A stretch of 37,931 bases of DNA, taken from NCBI RefSeq assembly GCF_938028735.1, contig NZ_CALIMF010000031.1:1-37931 (forward strand). The letters are read 5' to 3'. Origin of the DNA: an uncultured Thermanaerothrix sp. GTDB lineage: Bacteria; Chloroflexota; Anaerolineae; Anaerolineales; Anaerolineaceae. Made by a program: the position numbers and the translations under genes. Shown here piece by piece: positions 33,544-37,931 of the stretch (position 1 is its first letter; every line of letters begins with the position of its first letter). The notes beneath the pieces were generated by a model. The model was given only the letters and a program-made list of their open reading frames with translations, did not search any database and had not been told where the DNA came from.

Positions 33544-33549
33544 ATTATA
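33544..33549 (-). promoter_or_regulatory. Leaderless -10 element of the recombinase gene
   Basis: Minus strand TATAAT is followed by GGGGGT and then ATG, so transcription would start at the initiation codon. There is no SD. No convincing -35 is seen. Confidence 0.45.
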
Positions 33550-33589
33550 ATCCAGTCATGCAGGTGGAAATTCGCGCTTACTGTTTAAG

Positions 33590-34906
33590 CTAGTCGGGCT
33601 GCGGAGCCGTTTGGGCTGGGGTGGGAGGCCCCGATTCTGGCACAGGCTTCTCGCGGAAGGCCAGAGACACCAGGAAGGCAAGGATCAACAAGCCAAAAGT
33701 GACGCCACTGGTCAGGAAACGGAAGGCACCCTCAGGATTGGGACCCGGGTTGTCCCCGCTAACATACCCAAAGGTAAGGCCCACAATCCAGAAAGCCGCT
33801 GCGGAGATCAGGGCACTGGCGCGGGTAATGAAGCCACCGACGGCGCTGTAAACGCCCTCGCGCCGCCGCCCGGTACGTAAGAAATCGCGGTCAATGATCT
33901 GGGCGCCAAGGACTCCGGGAGTTACCAAAAAGCCCGAGAGCCCAAAGCCCACTAGGATGCCCGCGATGATCCCCTGCCACAGATTGGAGGCCAACGCTAG
34001 GGGCAGGACGGAGAGCCCATACACTGCAAAAGCAATACGCCAGGCCGTCTTTGCTCCAAAGTGACGGATCATCCAGGCCCAGATGGTAACCAAAGGAATT
34101 ACTGACACGAAAATCGAGGCTAAAAGCGCCGAGACTTGGCTTTCGGGGATTTTGAGGACGTATTTAGCGTAAAATGGGATCACAGAACTAAGCAGCCCGT
34201 TAACAGTCTGGGCAAAGGAATTAGCGATGTTGAAGATCCAGAATTCAACGTTGCTTAACGTAATTCGGAAAGCCTCGATGAAATCTAAAGGAGGAGTTGC
34301 CCGAGCCTGTGGGTCTTCTTCAATCAGTGAGAGGCACAGGCTCATTAGGATCCCGTAGGCAGCCGCAAAAATTAGGGCCATTTTGGCGAAACCCAAGGCG
34401 GCGAACAAGAGCGGCGCAACGGCTGTTCCGATGAGAAGGGCAACGATTTGAAAGCCTTGCTGAATGGCAGAGGCCTTGGCGCGTTGTCGATCGCCACGGA
34501 AAATCTCGGGGAAGAGTGAACCGTAATTGACCCACTGGATCGAAGCTGTAGTTTCATAAAGAATAAGAGCCAGTGTAAACCAAAAGAAGAGGGCTTGGCC
34601 TTTTAGTGGAGGAGGGGAGAAAATTAGCACGAAAAAGAGCGCGAAAAGGGGAAGGGTTGCAATTAGCCAAGGTTTACGGCGACCAATGCGGGTGCGTGTG
34701 CGGTCGGAAAAGTAACCAAAAATGGGATCGTTGACGGCATCCCAAATCATATAGATGGTGCGCCCAAGGGTCACTAAGCCGACCGCCAGTCCAAGTTTTT
34801 CGACGTAAAAGTAGGTGTAAAAAGAGGAAAATGCTTGGCCAGGAATCATGAGCGCCAGCATTCCTAAAGCGTAGCCCCAAGGAGAATTGCGCGAGCGTTT
34901 AATCAT
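33590..34906 (-). CDS. GPH-family sugar:cation symporter (MelB-like)
   Basis: This 438-residue MFS-type membrane protein has about 12 helices and the GPH signature WDAVNDPIFGYFSDRTRTRIGRRKPW at 54-79, with the cation-site acidic residues and basic RRKPW loop. It should couple uptake of a glycoside, pentoside or hexuronide to Na+ or H+. The C-terminus is Pro-rich. The ATG at 34904-34906 follows TGGAGG. The substrate is unknown, and no glycosidase gene is adjacent. The 182 bases upstream contain AT-rich patches and an ATTTAAG/CTTAAAT inverted repeat but no clear promoter. Confidence 0.9.
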   Translation of the reverse strand: MIKRSRNSPWGYALGMLALMIPGQAFSSFYTYFYVEKLGLAVGLVTLGRTIYMIWDAVNDPIFGYFSDRTRTRIGRRKPWLIATLPLFALFFVLIFSPPPLKGQALFFWFTLALILYETTASIQWVNYGSLFPEIFRGDRQRAKASAIQQGFQIVALLIGTAVAPLLFAALGFAKMALIFAAAYGILMSLCLSLIEEDPQARATPPLDFIEAFRITLSNVEFWIFNIANSFAQTVNGLLSSVIPFYAKYVLKIPESQVSALLASIFVSVIPLVTIWAWMIRHFGAKTAWRIAFAVYGLSVLPLALASNLWQGIIAGILVGFGLSGFLVTPGVLGAQIIDRDFLRTGRRREGVYSAVGGFITRASALISAAAFWIVGLTFGYVSGDNPGPNPEGAFRFLTSGVTFGLLILAFLVSLAFREKPVPESGPPTPAQTAPQPD

Positions 34907-35088
34907 GGGTGACCTCCATGGATAGGGTTTAGAGGCATATGCATCCCTCAGAGGTTCTATATTCTATTTTACAGGGGCACCTAAAAAGCAACCTTGTGGG
35001 GAGGGGGCAATTTAAGTCTAACTGCTTAAATCGGCCCTTTCAGAATTTGAGTTATGGGAAGACAGTGAGGGAATGTAGGATTGAGGTG

Positions 35089-35787
35089 CTAACCAGCTTG
35101 TTGTGCCAGATCGAAATAAGCCTGAAGAGGATTGAGACGATTTTCGCTCTCATGTGCTAATGCGATGATATGGTGCATGATGGCCTCGGCCACAGAACGG
35201 ACCAGAGGGCGATCTTCCACATCGCCTTCAAAGTAAAGGGGGGATCCCAGAGTTACCTCATAAGGTCCACTCAGATACCACCGTCCATAAGTCACCTCGC
35301 CGCGAATAGTAGAACGAATGAAATGTAAACGCTCTCGTTGCAGGTGGATGCCAATAGGAATAACCGGAGCCCCACTTGCCATCGCTAATCGAGCCACACC
35401 GGTGCGAGGTTTGTGAAAACCGCCTTCGGCTGGACTAAGATCACCTTCAGGAAAGATCATGATGTTGTGCCCGGCTGCAAGGTGCTTGAGCGCAATCTCG
35501 ATGGCGTTTGGGCCTTCGCCAGCCTTGACTGGAATATGACCTGAGAAGCGCAAGTATGGACCCAATAGCGGCACCTGGAACAAGAGATGGTTGATTAGAA
35601 TAAATGAATGTTCGCGTATGGCCGCAGCCACAAAAAAAGGATCAGCAGTGCTAGGATGATTGGCGGCGAAAATTTTGCCCCCACCAGGGAAGGGTTGATG
35701 ACGCTTGACTTCCATTCTTAGGGCGAGACCAACAAAAGTACGTACTACCGGATGCGAGGCCCAATAGAGGAGTTTTTCAGGAATCAT
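35089..35787 (-). CDS. plsC: 1-acyl-sn-glycerol-3-phosphate acyltransferase family protein
   Basis: This 232-residue PlsC-like enzyme has the catalytic HX4D box N43-H44-PSTA-D49 and the glycerol-phosphate-binding FPEGDLS motif at about 113. VIPIGI matches the last block. It would acylate lysophosphatidate in membrane lipid synthesis. The N-terminus is moderately hydrophobic. The ATG at 35785-35787 has only a weak GCGGAAT upstream. It may be one of several paralogues, so the specific acceptor is uncertain. Confidence 0.88.
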   Translation of the reverse strand: MIPEKLLYWASHPVVRTFVGLALRMEVKRHQPFPGGGKIFAANHPSTADPFFVAAAIREHSFILINHLLFQVPLLGPYLRFSGHIPVKAGEGPNAIEIALKHLAAGHNIMIFPEGDLSPAEGGFHKPRTGVARLAMASGAPVIPIGIHLQRERLHFIRSTIRGEVTYGRWYLSGPYEVTLGSPLYFEGDVEDRPLVRSVAEAIMHHIIALAHESENRLNPLQAYFDLAQQAG

Positions 35788-35904
35788 AGGGAATATTCCG
35801 CTTTAGTGGATTGAGAGGATGTTAACAGAAAACGGACCCAGATATATCCCACCCCGGTCATAACTTGAACGGCTTTGGGAGATAAATAAGGTCATATAGA
35901 GAAA

Positions 35905-35975
35905 GGATACCTTCGCAAGAGAGATTATGCCTTCTACAACCCCTAACTGAGAGGAAAGTTACTGCGAAGGTGTCC
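35905..35975 (-). terminator. Long-loop inverted repeat at the 3' end of the SGNH hydrolase gene
   Basis: GGATACCTTCGCA (35905-35917) and TGCGAAGGTGTCC (35963-35975) match over 13 bp with one G-U pair, separated by 45 bases. The right arm lies inside the gene's last codons. On the minus strand the second arm is followed by TTTCTCT. It is a possible terminator, though the loop is unusually long. Confidence 0.35.
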
Positions 35976-36666
35976 TCTTGGGCTGCGGTGCGGCTGAGAG
36001 GGAAGAGGATCTCAGGCTTATAATAAGCGGCCTGATTTGTTCAACCCAAAGATCGTACCCAATAGCCATTAAATGCAGCCGGTCATTAGAAAGTTCAGGG
36101 CGGATCTGGCCTTCGGGGTCGGCAAAGCGAGGAAAGAGGTTGATAAATGGGTAATCGAAGCGGAGGGCCAATTTTTCAAGTTCAGCGTTTAAGCGTCGAA
36201 TGCGTTTCGCGTAGCCACGAGCGCGTGGGAGGATTGACTGGACGAAAACCTGAGTGGAGGGGCTTTCACTTCGACAACGTTCCAAAATTGCCGCATAGGT
36301 TTCAAGGATGTCACGGTCACTACGGAACATAAACCAGGGCAAATCATTAGTACCAATCAGCAGAAAAATCGCGACTGGCTGGCCGGGAAGGATGCTATCC
36401 AGGCGTTCCAACACACCTCGAGTCGTATCTGCATTAATTCCCCGGTTCTTTACGGGAAACCCTGGAAACAACTCATCCCAACGCGCGCCATCGGTGATGC
36501 TATCCCCCAAGAAAACAATGTCTTCTCTCGAAATGGGATGATGGGCAAAGAAGTCGCATTTTTGTTCGTGATGCGTTCGCGCCAATCGTTCAGCCGCCAT
36601 GCGTGCCAACATCAGATAGACCAAGGTGATGACAAGTAAAGAAGTAATAACCACATTGAACCACAT
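35959..36666 (-). CDS. Membrane-anchored SGNH/GDSL hydrolase
   Basis: This 235-residue protein has an N-terminal helix (3-22) as anchor and a PAF-acetylhydrolase-like SGNH domain. Block I is FLGDSITDG (S56), block II NRGINADTT, block III LIGTND, and block V D195-RLH198. The Ser-Asp-His triad and oxyanion Gly/Asn are all visible. It probably de-esterifies an acetylated lipid or polysaccharide outside the membrane. The ATG at 36664-36666 follows ACGAGG. An in-frame TTG at 36684 overlaps the SD region less well. The C-terminus is Ser/Pro-rich. Confidence 0.9.
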   Translation of the reverse strand: MWFNVVITSLLVITLVYLMLARMAAERLARTHHEQKCDFFAHHPISREDIVFLGDSITDGARWDELFPGFPVKNRGINADTTRGVLERLDSILPGQPVAIFLLIGTNDLPWFMFRSDRDILETYAAILERCRSESPSTQVFVQSILPRARGYAKRIRRLNAELEKLALRFDYPFINLFPRFADPEGQIRPELSNDRLHLMAIGYDLWVEQIRPLIISLRSSSLSAAPQPKRTPSQ

Positions 36667-36752
36667 TGTTGCCTCGTGGTTCAAGTATACACGTAAATGC
36701 TGGTAAGCGGTGATCTTTGCCCTTAAATCGGGATTTTTTAAGATTTAACCTC

Positions 36753-36780
36753 TTGACAAATTCTCGTTGGCGTATAAAAT
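36753..36780 (+). promoter_or_regulatory. Promoter of the ilvD leader
   Basis: Consensus -35 TTGACA (36753-36758), 16-base spacer and -10 TAAAAT (36775-36780). The predicted start near 36787 puts the leader-peptide ATG about 27 bases into the transcript. Confidence 0.78.
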
Positions 36781-36813
36781 TGCCCAATAATTTCTCGTAA
36801 AACGCAGACAGAG

Positions 36814-36924
36814 ATGTCATACATTTATTCGCTCCTCGCCCTTAGCCTTATTGTGGTTCTCGTCCTTATTGAGAGCCAGACTCCCCTTTGGGCGGTTGGA
36901 GCGAGCGAAGTGGAACTAGCCTAA
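36814..36924 (+). CDS. Branched-chain amino acid leader peptide
   Basis: A 36-codon reading frame beginning [15 protein letters not shown] and ending at TAA 36922-36924. Residues 7-19 contain 11 Leu, Ile or Val out of 13, as expected for a control peptide that stalls ribosomes when branched-chain aminoacyl-tRNA is scarce. The start has only a weak SD. It lies between a strong promoter and an intrinsic terminator in front of ilvD, and its 3' half contains the antiterminator arm. No protein function is expected beyond regulation. Confidence 0.85.
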   Translation: MSYIYSLLALSLIVVLVLIESQTPLWAVGASEVELA

Positions 36925-36983
36925 ACCCTTACGCAAACCCATACCAAAAAGTATAAACCAACCGCCCGAAAGGGCGGTTTTTT
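36829..36983 (+). promoter_or_regulatory. Ribosome-mediated transcription attenuator of ilvD
   Basis: Segment 1 TCGCTCC (36829-36835, at leader codons 6-8) can pair with GGAGCGA (36898-36904). Overlapping that, segment 2 GGGCGGTTGG (36890-36899) is a perfect 10-base complement of segment 3 CCAACCGCCC (36958-36967). Segment 3 also forms the terminator AACCGCCC-GAAA-GGGCGGTT (36960-36979) followed by six T (36978-36983). Ribosome stalling in the Leu/Ile/Val run would free segment 2, favour the antiterminator and allow ilvD transcription. Confidence 0.85.
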
Positions 36984-37003
36984 ATACCCAAACGAGGAGA
37001 GCG

Positions 37004-37931
37004 ATGATGCGATCGGATCAAGTCAAAAAAGGTATTGAACACGCACCCCATCGGGCGCTCTTGAAAGCCACGGGGGTTAAAGACGAGGATTTCAATAAGC
37101 CATTTATTGCCATTGTTAATTCTTACGCCGATATTGTGCCCGGACACGTTCACCTGCAAGCATTTGCGCGAATCGTCAAAGAGGCGGTGCGTGAGGCCGG
37201 TGGGGTGCCCTTTGAGTTCAATACGATCGCGGTGGATGATGGCATTGCTATGGGCCATGAGGGGATGAAGTATTCTCTTCCCTCACGAGAACTGATCGCC
37301 GACTCTGTGGAGACCATGATCGAGGCTCACCGGTTTGATGGCATGGTGTGTATTCCTAATTGTGACAAGATTGTGCCAGGAATGCTGATGGCAGCCGTAC
37401 GGTTGAACATTCCCACCATTTTTGTCTCCGGTGGGCCGATGGCAGCAGGGCGCACGCCAGAGGGAGAGGTTGTAGATTTGATCTCGGTGTTTGAGGGCGT
37501 GGGCGCTTATCAGGCTGGAAAGATTGACCAGAGGCGCTTAAAGACTCTTGAAGATTATGCCTGTCCTTCGTGTGGTTCTTGTTCAGGGATGTTTACGGCT
37601 AATAGCATGAACTGTCTAATGGAGGCGCTGGGGTTGGCATTGCCCTACAATGGCTCGGCCTTGGCACAAACGCCGGAGCGAGAGGCGCTGGCACGAAAAG
37701 CAGGGCACTTGATTCTTGAATTGGTGCGACGACAAATCAAACCGCGGGACATTGTCACATTAGAAGCCCTGGATGATGCTTTTGCCTTAGACATGGCGAT
37801 GGGGGGATCAACAAACACACTCTTGCATGGGTTGGCCATTGCTTACGAGGCTGGGGTAAATTACTCGCTTGAGCGCATCAATGCAATTTCGGCTAGAGTG
37901 CCCCATTTGACCAAGGTTAGTCCCTCTGGTC
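37004..37931 (+). CDS. ilvD: Dihydroxy-acid dehydratase, C-terminus beyond window
   Basis: The visible 309 residues match IlvD, which converts dihydroxy-isovalerate and dihydroxy-methylvalerate to the 2-keto acids in valine, isoleucine and leucine synthesis. It shows [20 protein letters not shown] at the start, [21 protein letters not shown], the cluster-binding Cys in [10 protein letters not shown] and [18 protein letters not shown], and [12 protein letters not shown]. The first ATG at 37004 follows GAGGAG, and a second in-frame ATG at 37007 has slightly better spacing. It lies 20 bases after the attenuator terminator. Further ilv/leu genes probably follow to the right. Confidence 0.96.
   Translation, partial: MMRSDQVKKGIEHAPHRALLKATGVKDEDFNKPFIAIVNSYADIVPGHVHLQAFARIVKEAVREAGGVPFEFNTIAVDDGIAMGHEGMKYSLPSRELIADSVETMIEAHRFDGMVCIPNCDKIVPGMLMAAVRLNIPTIFVSGGPMAAGRTPEGEVVDLISVFEGVGAYQAGKIDQRRLKTLEDYACPSCGSCSGMFTANSMNCLMEALGLALPYNGSALAQTPEREALARKAGHLILELVRRQIKPRDIVTLEALDDAFALDMAMGGSTNTLLHGLAIAYEAGVNYSLERINAISARVPHLTKVSPSG

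Noticed and set aside
32361..33590. Attachment sites or an integrated element around the recombinase
   Set aside because: No direct repeats, tRNA fragment or cargo genes could be found by eye on either side.
36700..36750. Small stem with T-run before the ilvD promoter as a terminator
   Set aside because: The stem would be only three to five weak pairs, and no gene ends there on the plus strand.
1..37931. CRISPR arrays, tRNA or rRNA genes
   Set aside because: No regularly spaced repeats, tRNA cloverleaf with TTCGANTC arm or rRNA segments were recognised. The GGAGGTGAT elements resemble only the complement of the 16S 3' end.

Overview
The window looks like chromosomal DNA from a bacterium of the Chloroflexota, most likely an Anaerolineae-like heterotroph and probably a thermophile. 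This is an inference. It rests on the gene set (ROK regulators, lipoprotein sugar-binding proteins, YwiC-like and DUF3048 proteins, a tungsten-type aldehyde oxidoreductase, and a two-domain protein disulfide oxidoreductase of the kind common in thermophiles), on moderate GC, and on the FLP-(L/V)-I segment in two secreted proteins. No rRNA or tRNA gene, CRISPR array or insertion sequence was seen. A single tyrosine recombinase is the only mobile-element-like gene.

Layout: (1) 1-3112, minus strand: Gfo/Idh/MocA dehydrogenase, ROK regulator and the start of a sugar-binding lipoprotein, a sugar uptake and oxidation locus. (2) 3318-6241: membrane-anchored thermonuclease, a TetR regulator divergent from an extended SDR with an operator between them, and an AsnC/Lrp-type regulator. 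(3) 6269-11354: a secreted metallo-beta-lactamase-fold protein with a lamin-tail domain, then a three-gene agmatine deiminase operon (putrescine carbamoyltransferase, APC antiporter, agmatine deiminase) with a strong promoter and a palindromic operator. The core of that operator recurs in the AsnC-type gene's promoter. (4) 11479-15415: small membrane protein and a CUT1-type sugar ABC transporter (binding protein and two permeases, no ATPase) behind a long, structured leader. (5) 15425-22158: YwiC-like membrane protein, HPr and enzyme I of the PTS without any EII, an SCP2-domain protein, and an iron alcohol dehydrogenase next to an aldehyde:ferredoxin oxidoreductase.

(6) 22155-27650: PCuAC copper chaperone, a DUF3048 protein interrupted by an SdrD-B-like domain, a translationally coupled rhodanese-SufE pair, protein disulfide oxidoreductase, an orphan LuxR-type regulator and a DUF493 protein. 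(7) 27939-36666: secreted beta-helix lipoprotein, HtrA-type protease with two PDZ domains behind four 11-bp direct repeats, TerC, tyrosine recombinase, GPH sugar symporter, PlsC acyltransferase and SGNH hydrolase. (8) 36753-37931: ilvD, cut by the window end, preceded by a complete ribosome-mediated attenuator: promoter, a Leu/Ile/Val-rich 36-residue leader peptide, and alternative antiterminator and terminator hairpins.

The most noteworthy non-coding signals are the ilvD attenuator, the shared AsnC/agmatine operator, the structured leader of the sugar ABC operon, the 13-base anti-SD-complementary element found upstream of both sugar-binding proteins, and the 11-bp repeat array at htrA. Among proteins, the split DUF3048 domain is the most unusual.
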